Counted from the stretch's first letter, positions 7,907 through 17,005 are shown. The stretch: 32,189 nt of DNA from DASRDU01 sp035560235 (GCA_035560235.1 DATMAG010000097.1:1-32189), one strand, 5' to 3'. Notes: generated from the letters alone by a model not told the origin. Numbers and translations are program-made.

Positions 7907-7989
7907 ATTTGAGATTTGAGATTGCAGATTTGAACGATGAAGATTTACTGCCTGCAGTCAGCCGTTTTGTATTCTCAAATCTCAAATCT
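7905..7989. repeat. inverted low-complexity repeat between lipA and ferredoxin
   Basis: AGATTTGAGATTTGAG (7905-7920) is perfectly complementary to CTCAAATCTCAAATCT (7974-7989). Each arm is itself a tandem of the heptamer-like unit GATTTGA. The left arm begins inside the lipA stop codon and the right arm ends 11 bases before the ferredoxin ATG. Confidence 0.85.
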
Positions 7990-8000
7990 GCAATTGAAAG

Positions 8001-8234
8001 ATGCCTGATCGCAACGCCCGCCAACCCGAGAACGTCGCCGGAGCCTTTTATGTTGATGTGAACTGTATTGACTGCGATGTGTGCCGCGACATTGCGCCGG
8101 ATAATTTCACGCGGCAGGAGAAGGCGGGTTATTCGTATGTTTACCGGCAGCCGCGCAGCGAGCAGGAGCTGAGCCTGTGCCGCGAGGCGCTCGAAGCCTG
8201 TCCGGTCGAAGCGATTGGCAGCGACGGCGGGTGA
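8001..8234 (+). CDS. small [4Fe-4S] ferredoxin
   Basis: This 77-aa electron carrier has a single-cluster motif: C22, C25 and C28 in CIDCDVC, and C67 followed by proline in EACPVEAIG. That is the classic CxxCxxC...CP arrangement for one [4Fe-4S] cluster. An extra cysteine, C60, could form a disulfide or be incidental. The N-terminus is soluble with no export signal. The ATG at 8001 has a modest GAAAG upstream. Following lipA by 94 bases in the same direction, it is a plausible electron donor for LipA or another oxidoreductase; that link is an inference. A hairpin terminator follows. Confidence 0.88.
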   Translation: MPDRNARQPENVAGAFYVDVNCIDCDVCRDIAPDNFTRQEKAGYSYVYRQPRSEQELSLCREALEACPVEAIGSDGG

Positions 8235-8265
8235 AGGCTCGCGGGCAGTGAGCACCGAAAAAACG

Positions 8266-8293
8266 AAGGCAGGGCTTCTGAGTCCTGCCTTTT
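8266..8293. terminator. bidirectional intrinsic terminator
   Basis: AAGGCAGG (8266-8273) pairs with CCTGCCTT (8284-8291) around a 10-nt loop. T residues follow on the plus strand, and an A-run on the left becomes a T-run for the minus strand. It lies between the convergent ferredoxin and 119-aa gene, overlapping the latter's stop codon, which suits a shared terminator. Confidence 0.8.
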
Positions 8294-8652
8294 CATTTCG
8301 ACCTTGCCAGCAGCGCAAGCTCTGTCGCCAGTTGCTGCTGGGCTTCGCCGAACGTGTGCAGCCGGAACTGAATCTTTTCAACCGTCAGCAGCAGGAGTTC
8401 AGAAAACAGCCCGGCATCGAACGTCAGCTCAGCAGAGCTGACCGGCTCTCTCGCGGCGCTGAGGTAATGATCGTCATCTGACGGGTCACACTGCGCTTCG
8501 CCAAGCGCCTGCCAGTTGCGCGAAAGAGCGTGGGTGACTGACCGCAGCCCGACTGGTGTTTTGCGGGAGTAATCAAACGGCAGATCGCTTTCCGGCAGCC
8601 AGCCCTCGTCGGCGGATGACGTCGTTTCGGGAAGAACCAGTTTCTCAGTCAT
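8293..8652 (-). CDS. hypothetical protein (119 aa)
   Basis: I do not recognise this protein. It is acidic at the N-terminus (ETTSSADEGWLPESDLPFDY) and helical at the C-terminus, where LFSELLLLTVEKIQFRLHTF is followed by EAQQQLATELALLARSK. There is no signal peptide and only one cysteine. A GGAGGG site lies about 13 bases before ATG 8652, and the frame ends within a good terminator, both supporting a real gene. It stands alone between convergent and divergent neighbours. The amphipathic C-terminal helix suggests oligomerisation or partner binding, but no function can be assigned. Confidence 0.6.
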   Translation of the reverse strand: MTEKLVLPETTSSADEGWLPESDLPFDYSRKTPVGLRSVTHALSRNWQALGEAQCDPSDDDHYLSAAREPVSSAELTFDAGLFSELLLLTVEKIQFRLHTFGEAQQQLATELALLARSK

Positions 8653-8928
8653 GCGGGGCCTGAGTTCCCTCCATCTCTGTTTTTCGGCAGTTGTTCATTG
8701 TTTCCGGCTCGCGCTGGCCGGAGTTCTGTTCATCAATTGTTGCTGACCTTCAGATTTACCAGACCGCTGCCCGGGATGGTCTGAGGCGTTTCTCCGGCAA
8801 AGCCGCGAAACGGGATTGATCCCGAACGGATGATTACTTTATTGGCTGCGAACGCATAAAAGTCAAGCTGATGACTTTCACACTTTCATCTTTTCTGCTT
8901 TGATTGCTTCATCGCCATCAGAAAAGTC

Positions 8929-9894
8929 ATGGCCGACAACTGCACAATTCTCGGCCTCGATGTCGGCGGAACCAAAACTGCCGTCGTTGAAGGCACCGGT
9001 AATGCCGTCATTCTGCAGCGCCGCGAAGTCGCAACCGAAGCGCAGCGGCCCTTTGCTGAAACCTTCCCGCAGTTCGCTGAACTGATGCGGCAGACAATTG
9101 CCGCCGCCGCACGTTCAGGCCGGCAGGTTGCTGCGGTGAGCGTTTCAATCGGCGGGCCGCTGCACGTCAGCGAAGGCGTGCTGATTGATCCGCCGCATCT
9201 GCCCGGCTGGCATGGGGTTCAGCTGAAGGAACGACTGCTGGAGCAGTTCCCTTCACTGCCGGTCTTTGTCGAACACGACGGCAACGCCGGAGCGCTGGCT
9301 GAATTTCATTTCGGCGTCGGGCACGAGCGGCGCGACCTGCGGCATCTGGTCTTTCTGACTTTCGGCACGGGCCTCGGCGCGGGGTTCATTGTCAACGGTC
9401 AGGTGCTGCACGGCGCGACCGATACGGCGGGCGAGGTCGGTCACTGGCGGCTGTCACTCAACGGCGGCCCGGTCGGATTCGGCAAGGCCGGTTCGTGGGA
9501 AGGGTTCGCTTCGGGCGCGGGGCTGGTGATGCTGGCGGCGCAGATGTTTCCGCAGCGCTGGTCGCGTGAGACTGCAATTCGTTCGCTGGTTGAAAGCATG
9601 CTGGCCGACGATCCCGACGCGCTCGCGGTGGCTGAAGAGGCCGGGCGATGGATGGGACGCGGGATGGCGCTGCTCGTTGATGCGCTCAATCCGCAGGTGA
9701 TTGTGCTCGGGTCGCTCGCGGTCGCGCTCGGTGAGCGCGTGCTGGCGGCAGCGCGGCACGTGGTGGCTGAGGAAGCATTGCCGCAGGCAGCAGCAGCCTG
9801 TGAGATAGTGCCTTCGGCGCTGGGCAATCGAATCGGAGACGTGGCGGCGCTGATGGCCGCGTGGTCGCAACCGGAAATCAGACAGGTTTTGTGA
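8929..9894 (+). CDS. ROK-family protein (sugar kinase-like) lacking zinc-site cysteines
   Basis: The 321-aa protein has the ROK/actin-like ATPase fold. Visible are phosphate-1 loop LGLDVGGTKTA (8-18), EHDGNAGALAE with the catalytic aspartate D117 (115-125), and the phosphate-2/sugar region TFGTGLGAGF (144-153), then GEVGH with H172. Family members phosphorylate glucose, N-acetyl sugars or act as regulators; there is no N-terminal helix-turn-helix, so a kinase role is more likely. The usual zinc motif CxCGxxGCxE is replaced by GPVGFGKAGSWE (about 180-191), with no cysteine. The sugar substrate is unknown. It starts after a 276-base gap and is followed 13 bases later by the methyltransferase gene, suggesting co-transcription. 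Confidence 0.88.
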   Translation: MADNCTILGLDVGGTKTAVVEGTGNAVILQRREVATEAQRPFAETFPQFAELMRQTIAAAARSGRQVAAVSVSIGGPLHVSEGVLIDPPHLPGWHGVQLKERLLEQFPSLPVFVEHDGNAGALAEFHFGVGHERRDLRHLVFLTFGTGLGAGFIVNGQVLHGATDTAGEVGHWRLSLNGGPVGFGKAGSWEGFASGAGLVMLAAQMFPQRWSRETAIRSLVESMLADDPDALAVAEEAGRWMGRGMALLVDALNPQVIVLGSLAVALGERVLAAARHVVAEEALPQAAAACEIVPSALGNRIGDVAALMAAWSQPEIRQVL

Positions 9895-9907
9895 AAGGAC
9901 ACAGCGT

Positions 9908-10675
9908 ATGCACAAATCCCGGTTTCATCTCTTTGCCGCGAGCGCGCTCGCTCTGACTGCCGGATTGTTCTGGTTTTCAACTCAGGCGACACAGACTGCT
10001 TCGCAGAAACCTGAACAGAAACAGGCTCAGCTTTATGAAACGCGCCGGGATCACGACCCTGACGGGATCGGCAGATTTTATATGGGCCGCGAAATCGCGC
10101 ACGTGATGGGCCATCAGGGCGCCGAGTGGCTCGAACGGTCTGATCGCGAAGAGACTGAACTGCCGCAGCAGGTCGTTGAAAACCTTTCGCTCAAGGCTGA
10201 CAGCATCGTCGCTGACATCGGCGCAGGCACAGGTTATTTCACCTTCCGCATCAGCCCGCGCGTGCCGCAGGGAAAGGTTTACGCCGTGGACATTCAGCCC
10301 GAGATGCTTGAGCTGATCGAGGAGCGAAAGAAGCGGACAGGCGCGAAAAATGTGATCACCGTGCACGGCACCGAAACGAATCCGCGGCTTCCCGCACATG
10401 AAGTTGAAGTGGTTCTGATGGTGGATGCGTATCACGAATTTTCGTGGCCGCGCGAGATGATGGAAAACATCGTCCTCAGCCTCAAACCCGGCGGGCGCGT
10501 CGTTTTAATCGAATATCGCGGTGAAGACCCGGAGGTGCCGATCAAACGGGTTCACAAAATGACGCAGCAGCAGGCGAAAAGGGAGATGGCGGCGGTCGGA
10601 CTGAAGTGGCGGGAGACGCGGAATTTTCTGCCGCTCCAGCATTTCATGATCTTCGAGAAGTCGGCCTCGCAATGA
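9908..10675 (+). CDS. class I SAM-dependent methyltransferase with N-terminal export signal
   Basis: The 255-aa protein has a class I methyltransferase core: motif I VADIGAGTGYF (101-111), the acidic residue after strand 2 in YAVDIQPEM (125-133), and a later LKPGGRVVLIEY strand. Before this is a basic start and hydrophobic stretch (MHKSRF then LFAASALALTAGLFWF, residues 8-23), followed by a Gln/Thr-rich spacer. This looks like a signal peptide or membrane anchor. The conserved block FYMGREIAHVMGHQGAEWL (58-76) precedes the core. A GAAAGGA site lies upstream of the ATG, just over the end of the ROK gene. The substrate is unknown. If truly exported, it would act outside the SAM-containing cytoplasm; a cytoplasm-facing anchor is the simpler alternative. 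Confidence 0.85.
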   Translation: MHKSRFHLFAASALALTAGLFWFSTQATQTASQKPEQKQAQLYETRRDHDPDGIGRFYMGREIAHVMGHQGAEWLERSDREETELPQQVVENLSLKADSIVADIGAGTGYFTFRISPRVPQGKVYAVDIQPEMLELIEERKKRTGAKNVITVHGTETNPRLPAHEVEVVLMVDAYHEFSWPREMMENIVLSLKPGGRVVLIEYRGEDPEVPIKRVHKMTQQQAKREMAAVGLKWRETRNFLPLQHFMIFEKSASQ

Positions 10676-10828
10676 GGGCCGGAATTTCCTGAAAGAACTG
10701 CCTCAGCAATCCTTCAGACAGCACCTCCGGAGCGGAAGCATCGGAATCAGCCGCTGATTGAGACTGATCTTTTACTGCTGCCGCCTTACGGCTCTGTGCC
10801 GTCCAGTCTCAGCCAACAGCCGGATCAG

Positions 10829-10833
10829 GGAGG
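10829..10833 (+). promoter_or_regulatory. ribosome binding site deciding the giant gene start
   Basis: GGAGG lies seven bases before ATG 10841. It selects this start, which begins a normal signal peptide, over the in-frame ATG at 10796, whose first 15 residues show no such context. Confidence 0.8.
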
Positions 10834-10840
10834 AAGACCA

Positions 10841-13800
10841 ATGAAGAGACAGGCTCACCGCTCGAAGCTGCTGTTTTCTGCGCTGCTGGCGTTCACGCTG
10901 CTCGCAGGAGCTGTCATCGCTGCAAAACTGCTGCGCCATTCTCAGCCGGAAACCAGAATTGCCGGACAGCAGGCGGCTGCCGGACACGCGCGGGAATCTC
11001 AGCTCCCAAAGCCTGAACTCCATCGCCGGAAGCGCGCCGGTCAGAAACTGCGGGCTGAGGCTGCCGATTCACAGACGGATTCAGCGGCTGAGACACCGGA
11101 GCGCGCCGACCGCGATGAATGGCGGGAAAGCGAACGCGAGCACGACCGCGAGGCTTACGATCAGCCCGATGAGGCCGCGAAGTTTTACCTGCGCAAGCGC
11201 GTGCCCGAAGGCGAAAAACTGATTCCGGTCGAACGCTATCTTGCCGCCCGCGAGCAGGCGCGACGAATGAATCGTTACGCGACCGCGACCGGCGCCGTGC
11301 TGCCCGCACAGGCTGAGATCAGCGAGGCGGCGGAGCAGCAGGATGCGCTCGGAGCGTGGACGCCGCTCGGCCCCGGCAACATCGGCGGGCGCACGCGGGC
11401 TGTCGTCATCAACCCGCAGAATCCGAATGTGATGTTTGCCGCAGGCGTCACAGGCGGCATCTGGAAGACGACGAATGCCGGTCAGTCATGGACGCCGCTC
11501 TCTGACCTGCTGCCGAACATCACGATCAGCGCGCTGGCGATGGATCAGAAAAATCCCGAAGTCATTTATGCCGGAACGGGCGAAGGCGTGACCGGAGATT
11601 TCAGAGGCGCGGGCATCTTCAAAACCGCCGATGGCGGCGCGACGTGGACGCAGTTGCCCGGCACTGCCGAAACCGATTTCTATTTCGTCAACGATCTGGT
11701 CATCAGTCCGGCAAACAGTCAGAACCTGTATGCCGGAACGCACACCGGCGTGTGGCGCTCAACCGATGGCGGCGCGAACTGGACAAAGGTATTGCCGGTC
11801 ACGGCGACGGGCGGCTGTCTCGATCTGGTGATGCGAACCGATCAGGCAACCGATTACATCTTTGCCTCGTGCGGCACATTTCAGCAGGCGACGGTTTACC
11901 GCAACACCGATGCCGCCGGAGCCGGAACCTGGGATCAGGTTCACAGCGAAAGCGGGATGGGCCGCACCTCGCTGGCGATTGCGCCATCAAATCAGAACAT
12001 CATTTACGCCGCGTCAGCGAGCTATTCGAGCGGGACTTACCGGCACGGTCTGCACGCGGTCTTTCGTTCGACGAGCGGCGGCGCAGCGGGCACGTGGACA
12101 GCGCAGGTGCGCAATTCCGATCTGATCAAACTCAACACGGCGCTCTTTTCGAACACCTGGATTGCCTTCTGGACTGAGTGCGGCGTCGGGCCGGGCGGGT
12201 TCTCAAGTCAGGGCTGGTACGACAACACGCTTGCCGTTGATCCGGCAGACTCCGACCGCGTCTGGGTCGGCGGCATTGATCTGTTCCGGTCTGATGACGG
12301 CGGGCGCAACTGGGGGCTGGCTTCGCACTGGTGGGCCAACGGCACGATCTCAGCCCTCGCGCAGCAGTACGCGCACGCCGATCAGCACACCATCGTTTTT
12401 CATCCGCAGTACGATGGCAGCAGCAACAAAACGATGTTCGTCGGCAGTGACGGCGGGATTTTCAGAACCGATGACGCGCGCGCCGCAACAGCGAAAGGCA
12501 CGACAGCCGCGTGCAGTCCGGGCAACAGCTCGGTCATCTGGAAGCCGCTCAACAGCAATTATGGCGTGACGCAGTTCTATCACGGCGCGGTCTATCCTGA
12601 CGGCAAATCATATTTCGGCGGCACGCAGGACAACGGCACGCTGCGCGGCGCTGACGCGACGGGCATCAACGGCTGGAAGGAGATTCTCGGGGGCGATGGC
12701 GGTTACGTTGCGGTTGATCCCGGCAATCCGCAGACGCTTTATGCCGAAAGCACATTTCTTTCCCTGCGCAAATCGCTCGATGGCGGCGCAAGCTTCAGCA
12801 GCGTCAGATTCGGGATCGCTGAATCAGTCTTCAACTTCAACTTCATCGCGCCGTTTGCGATGGATCCGAGCGATCCGCAGCGGCTGTGGATCGGCGGGTC
12901 GCGAATGTGGCGCACGAGCAATGGCGCGGCAAACTGGACGCCGGCGAGCGTGACGCTCAACCTGGCCGGCTTTGAACTGATGAGCGCGGTGGCTGTTGCC
13001 CCGACCGATTCAAATTACGTCCTCGCCGCTTCTGACTTCGGTTACATCTATCGCACCGACCGGGCGCTCACGGCTGAGGCGACAACGGTGTGGGACGAAG
13101 TGCGCCCGCGCACCGGATACGTCTCGTGGCTGGCCTTTGATCCGACCAATCCGAACATTGCTTACGCGACCTACTCGAATTTCGGCGACAAACACGTCTG
13201 GCGCAGCATTGACGCGGGCGCGACGTGGACGGCGATTGACGGCACGCTGCCCGATCTGCCGGTGCACTGCATTGTCATTGATCCGAACAACACGGCGCGG
13301 CTTTACATCGGCACCGATCTCGGAGTCTTTGTGACGACCGATGGCGGCGCGAACTGGATGGTTGAGAACAGCGGCTTTGCGAATGTCGTCACCGAAGCTC
13401 TCGCAATCAACACCGTCGGCGGAGTGACGAATCTGTATGCCTTCACGCACGGGCGCGGCGTGTGGCGCGTGACGCTCGGCAATAACGGATGCAGTTATTC
13501 GCTCTCGGCAACCGGCCAGACCATCAGCGCCGCCGGTGGCACGGGCAGCGTGAATGTGATGGCAAGCCCCGGCGGCTGCAACTGGTCGGCGAGCAGCAAC
13601 GCTGACTGGATCTCGATTACGAGCGGCGGCAGCGCTGTGAATTATTCCGTCGCGCCCAATCCCGGCGGCAGGGCGCGCATCGGCACCGTGACCATCGCCG
13701 GGCGCAGCTTTGCCATCACTCAGCCCGGCAGACCCGATCAGGCTTCACCTGTCATTCGCATCACAGCGCCGACCACCGCAGGAGCTTACAGCACTGACAA

Positions 13801-16800
13801 CGGCAGCCTCATTCTCAGCGGCACGGCCAGTGACGACACCGGCGTCACGAGCGTCACCTGGACCAGTGATCGCGGCAGCAGCGGAACGGCGACCGGGACC
13901 ACTGCCTGGAAGATCGGCGGGCTGCCGCTCCAGGCGGGCCTCAACAGAATCACCGTGATCGCGAGCGATGCTTCAGGCAATCGCAGCAGCGCGGTCATTG
14001 ATGTGACCTTTACGCCGACCACCATCATCACCACGATGGCCGGAAGCGGAACCGCCGGTTTCGGCGGCGATGGCGGGCCTGCGACCGAAGCGCTGTTGCG
14101 CTATCCGTCCGGCATCGCGGTGGACAGCGCGGGCAACATCTACATTGCCGATACTGAAAACTTCAGGATTCGCAAAGTGACCCCGGACGGGAGGATCAGT
14201 TCCATCGGCGGGACTGTCTCCGGCTCGCTCGATGTGGCGGTAGACGGCGCAGGCAATCTGTATGTACCCGACGATCTGAACAGCCAGGTGCTGAAGATTG
14301 CGCCTGACGGAACGCACAGCTTTTTCGCCGGAAACGGAACTGCGGGTTTCAGCGGCGATGGTGGCCGCGCGACTGAGGCGCAGCTTGACACGCCGAGCGG
14401 CGTCGCCGTTGATCGCGCCGGGAATGTTTATATCGCCGACCGTTACAACAGCCGCGTGCGCAAAGTTGATCCGAACGGCATCATCACGACTTTCGCCGGG
14501 AATGGCACGTTCGGGCAGGGCGGCGATGGCGGCCCGGCCACCGCGGCGCAGTTGTACGAGCCGGTCGGCCTGGCGGTTGATGGCGCGGGCAATGTCTACA
14601 TCTCTGATTACTTCGACAAAGTGCGCAAGGTCAGCGCCGCAACCGGCATCATCACGACTGCTGCCGGAACGGGCCGGTACGGCTTCAGCGGCGATGGCGG
14701 CCCGGCAGCCCAGGCGCAACTGAATTCGCCGTTTCGCGTCACAGTGGACGCTGCCGGGAATCTTTACATCGCAGACACCTACAATGACCGTATTCGCAAG
14801 GTCACTCCGGACGGCATCATCAACACCATCGCAGGCATCGGCACTACAGGCTTCAGCGGCGACGGCGGTTCGCCAGTGGGCGCACAGCTTGACAGCCCTT
14901 ACGGCGTGGCCTTTGACAGCGCAGGCAATCTGCTGATTGTGGATCAGGGCAACAGCCGTGTGCGCCGGATTGTGCCGCTGACAAGCGTTGACCAGACTGC
15001 GCCGACGATTGCCATTACCGCGCCGACAAACAGCGGCAGTTATGTTTCGCCTTCAGCCGCGCTGAATCTTTCCGGCACTGCCGCTGACAATTCCTCGCTC
15101 GCGCAACTGCAATGGCAGAACGACCGGGGCGGCTCAGGCAGCGAGATTGTCGCTGTGACTTGGAACATCAACAACATTCCGTTGCAGCCCGGCCTGAACA
15201 ACCTCACCGTGCGCGTCTGGGATTTGCAGGGCAACAGCGCCAGCGCCAGGATTGCGGTGACTTACACGCCGACCACCATCATCAGCCGCGTGGCCGGAAC
15301 ACAGAGCGCAGGATTCGATGATGAAAGCGGCACGGCGGCTCTCGCCCGACTCTGGAATCCTGAAAAGGTCGCCACTGACGCGGCAGGCAATCTGTACCTC
15401 ACCGACACCGGCAATCACCGCATTCGCAAAGTCGCTCCGAACGGCGTCATCACTACCGTTGCGGGCAGCGGCTCAGTCGGAGCGAGCGGCGACGGCGGCC
15501 CGGCCACAGCCGCCTCGCTCAATCAGCCGCGCGGCGTGGCCGTTGACAGCGCAGGCAACATCTACATTGCCGACTCCGGTAATCATCGCATTCGCAAAGT
15601 CGCCCCGAACGGCGTGATTACTACTGTTGCCGGTGACGGCGCTGATGATTTCAGCGGCGACGGCGGGCCTGCCACGACGGCCAAACTGAGCAGCCCTTAC
15701 GGCGTAGCCGTTGACGGCGCAGGCAACGTCTACATTGCCGACACCGGCAACAGCCGCATTCGCAAAATCAACATCACGACAGGAGTTATCAGCAGTCTCA
15801 CCAATGGCGGTTACGGTTACAGCGGCGACGGCGGTCAGGCCGCAGCCGCGAAACTGAGCTTCCCTGAAGCCGTCTTCGTTGACGGCGCAGGCAATGTTTA
15901 CCTCAGCGACACCGGCAACTACCGGATTCGCAGAATCGGCGCTGACGGCATCATCACGACGATTGCGGGAACCGGAACTCCGGGTTCTGTCGGTGAAGGC
16001 GGCAAAGCCACCAGCGCACAGATCAACCAGCCGTCAGGGCTGACGGTTGACGCGGCGGGCGTGATTCATTTTGCTGATCGGGGCAATCACAGGATTCGCC
16101 GGATCGCTGCCGATGGAACGATCACTACCGTCGTCGGCACCGGCACAGCGGGCGCAAACGGCGAAAACAATTCAGCGACCGCCGCGCAACTGCGCTCGCC
16201 TTCGGGCGTGGCGACAGATCCGGCAGGCAATCTGTTCATTGCCGACACCGGCAATCACCGCGTGCTGATGATTGCACCGTATCGCCAGGCGACGCCGGTT
16301 TCCGCCGCAAGTTACAACGGCGCTGCGCTCGCCCCTGAAGCGATTGCCGCCGTCTTCGGCACAAACCTGGCGACGGCCACGCAGGAAGCTCCGGGCACGC
16401 CGCTGCCGCTTGCGCTCGCCGGAACAGTCGTCAGAGTCAGGGACAGCTTCGGCGTTGAGCGTCCGGCTCCGCTCTTCTTCGTTTCGTCGGGACAGATCAA
16501 CTGCCAGATTCCGCCCGGCACCGCCGCAGGCCCTGCAACGCTGATCATCACAAACAGCAGCGGCGTGATTTCGACCGGCTCAATTCAGATCGCGCAGACC
16601 GCTCCGTCACTATTCACCGCCGCGTCAACCGGCAGCGGAGTTGCAGCAGCTCTGGCGCTGCGTATCAAAGCCGACGGCACGCAGCTTTATGAACCGGTCG
16701 CGCGTTACGACGAAGCGCAGAAGAAATTCGTCGCCGTTCCGATTGACCTGAGCAGCGCGAGCGATCAGGTCTTTCTGGTGTTGTTCGGCACAGGTCTGCG

Positions 16801-17005
16801 CGGGCGCAGCGATCTGTCAGCCGTCTCGACAAGGATCAGTGACGCGAACGTTGAAGTCCTGTACGCCGGGCCGCAGGGCGGTTTCGTCGGACTGGATCAG
16901 ATCAATCTGCGCCTGCCGCAGACTCTGGCCGGGCGCGGCGAGACCGACATTGTGCTGACGGTTGACGGGCAGGCGGCGAATGTCGTGAAGATCAGCTTCA
17001 AATGA
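10841..17005 (+). CDS. giant secreted protein: Asp-box propeller, BACON-like, two Ig-like + NHL propeller modules, Solibacter-type C-terminal domain
   Basis: The product is 2054 aa. Residues 1-30 form a signal peptide (basic MKRQAHRSK, then LLFSALLAFTLLAGAVIAA), followed by a charged linker. About 165-880 is a BNR/sortilin-like propeller region with at least eight Asp-box motifs such as TDGGANWTKV and IDAGATWTAI. About 884-964 resembles a BACON domain (CNWSASSNADWISI). About 968-1062 is an Ig-like domain, then six NHL repeats (1065-1379, one degenerate; pattern GVAVDxAGNVYIAD). A second Ig-like domain (1386-1481) and six more NHL repeats (1484-1812) follow. Residues 1818-2054 match the Solibacter C-terminal type (SAASYNGAALAPEAIAAVFG). 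The parts suggest a surface or extracellular binding protein; enzymatic activity is not evident. Ligands are unknown. Confidence 0.9.
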   Translation: MKRQAHRSKLLFSALLAFTLLAGAVIAAKLLRHSQPETRIAGQQAAAGHARESQLPKPELHRRKRAGQKLRAEAADSQTDSAAETPERADRDEWRESEREHDREAYDQPDEAAKFYLRKRVPEGEKLIPVERYLAAREQARRMNRYATATGAVLPAQAEISEAAEQQDALGAWTPLGPGNIGGRTRAVVINPQNPNVMFAAGVTGGIWKTTNAGQSWTPLSDLLPNITISALAMDQKNPEVIYAGTGEGVTGDFRGAGIFKTADGGATWTQLPGTAETDFYFVNDLVISPANSQNLYAGTHTGVWRSTDGGANWTKVLPVTATGGCLDLVMRTDQATDYIFASCGTFQQATVYRNTDAAGAGTWDQVHSESGMGRTSLAIAPSNQNIIYAASASYSSGTYRHGLHAVFRSTSGGAAGTWTAQVRNSDLIKLNTALFSNTWIAFWTECGVGPGGFSSQGWYDNTLAVDPADSDRVWVGGIDLFRSDDGGRNWGLASHWWANGTISALAQQYAHADQHTIVFHPQYDGSSNKTMFVGSDGGIFRTDDARAATAKGTTAACSPGNSSVIWKPLNSNYGVTQFYHGAVYPDGKSYFGGTQDNGTLRGADATGINGWKEILGGDGGYVAVDPGNPQTLYAESTFLSLRKSLDGGASFSSVRFGIAESVFNFNFIAPFAMDPSDPQRLWIGGSRMWRTSNGAANWTPASVTLNLAGFELMSAVAVAPTDSNYVLAASDFGYIYRTDRALTAEATTVWDEVRPRTGYVSWLAFDPTNPNIAYATYSNFGDKHVWRSIDAGATWTAIDGTLPDLPVHCIVIDPNNTARLYIGTDLGVFVTTDGGANWMVENSGFANVVTEALAINTVGGVTNLYAFTHGRGVWRVTLGNNGCSYSLSATGQTISAAGGTGSVNVMASPGGCNWSASSNADWISITSGGSAVNYSVAPNPGGRARIGTVTIAGRSFAITQPGRPDQASPVIRITAPTTAGAYSTDNGSLILSGTASDDTGVTSVTWTSDRGSSGTATGTTAWKIGGLPLQAGLNRITVIASDASGNRSSAVIDVTFTPTTIITTMAGSGTAGFGGDGGPATEALLRYPSGIAVDSAGNIYIADTENFRIRKVTPDGRISSIGGTVSGSLDVAVDGAGNLYVPDDLNSQVLKIAPDGTHSFFAGNGTAGFSGDGGRATEAQLDTPSGVAVDRAGNVYIADRYNSRVRKVDPNGIITTFAGNGTFGQGGDGGPATAAQLYEPVGLAVDGAGNVYISDYFDKVRKVSAATGIITTAAGTGRYGFSGDGGPAAQAQLNSPFRVTVDAAGNLYIADTYNDRIRKVTPDGIINTIAGIGTTGFSGDGGSPVGAQLDSPYGVAFDSAGNLLIVDQGNSRVRRIVPLTSVDQTAPTIAITAPTNSGSYVSPSAALNLSGTAADNSSLAQLQWQNDRGGSGSEIVAVTWNINNIPLQPGLNNLTVRVWDLQGNSASARIAVTYTPTTIISRVAGTQSAGFDDESGTAALARLWNPEKVATDAAGNLYLTDTGNHRIRKVAPNGVITTVAGSGSVGASGDGGPATAASLNQPRGVAVDSAGNIYIADSGNHRIRKVAPNGVITTVAGDGADDFSGDGGPATTAKLSSPYGVAVDGAGNVYIADTGNSRIRKINITTGVISSLTNGGYGYSGDGGQAAAAKLSFPEAVFVDGAGNVYLSDTGNYRIRRIGADGIITTIAGTGTPGSVGEGGKATSAQINQPSGLTVDAAGVIHFADRGNHRIRRIAADGTITTVVGTGTAGANGENNSATAAQLRSPSGVATDPAGNLFIADTGNHRVLMIAPYRQATPVSAASYNGAALAPEAIAAVFGTNLATATQEAPGTPLPLALAGTVVRVRDSFGVERPAPLFFVSSGQINCQIPPGTAAGPATLIITNSSGVISTGSIQIAQTAPSLFTAASTGSGVAAALALRIKADGTQLYEPVARYDEAQKKFVAVPIDLSSASDQVFLVLFGTGLRGRSDLSAVSTRISDANVEVLYAGPQGGFVGLDQINLRLPQTLAGRGETDIVLTVDGQAANVVKISFK
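14026..14985 (+). repeat. NHL repeat array 1 (six units, one degenerate)
   Basis: There are roughly 160-170-base units encoding the pattern QLxxPxGVAVDxAGNVYIADxxNxRIRKV and a GFSGDGGPAT-like connector. The second unit is shortened and atypical (VAVDGAGNLYVPDDLNS). Six units would match one six-bladed propeller. Confidence 0.8.
15285..16280 (+). repeat. NHL repeat array 2 (six units)
   Basis: There are six further units of the same pattern, the first two nearly identical in their core (GNHRIRKVAPNGVITTVAG appears in both). The array follows an Ig-like domain just as array 1 does, so the Ig-plus-array block appears duplicated. Confidence 0.85.

Noticed and set aside
13973..14719. 248-aa antisense frame inside the giant gene
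   Set aside because: It mirrors the NHL repeats and has no recognisable domain or ribosome site.
14026..16280. CRISPR-like or satellite DNA reading of the NHL arrays
   Set aside because: Units are about 160-170 bases, diverge at synonymous sites and keep one open frame, so they are protein repeats.
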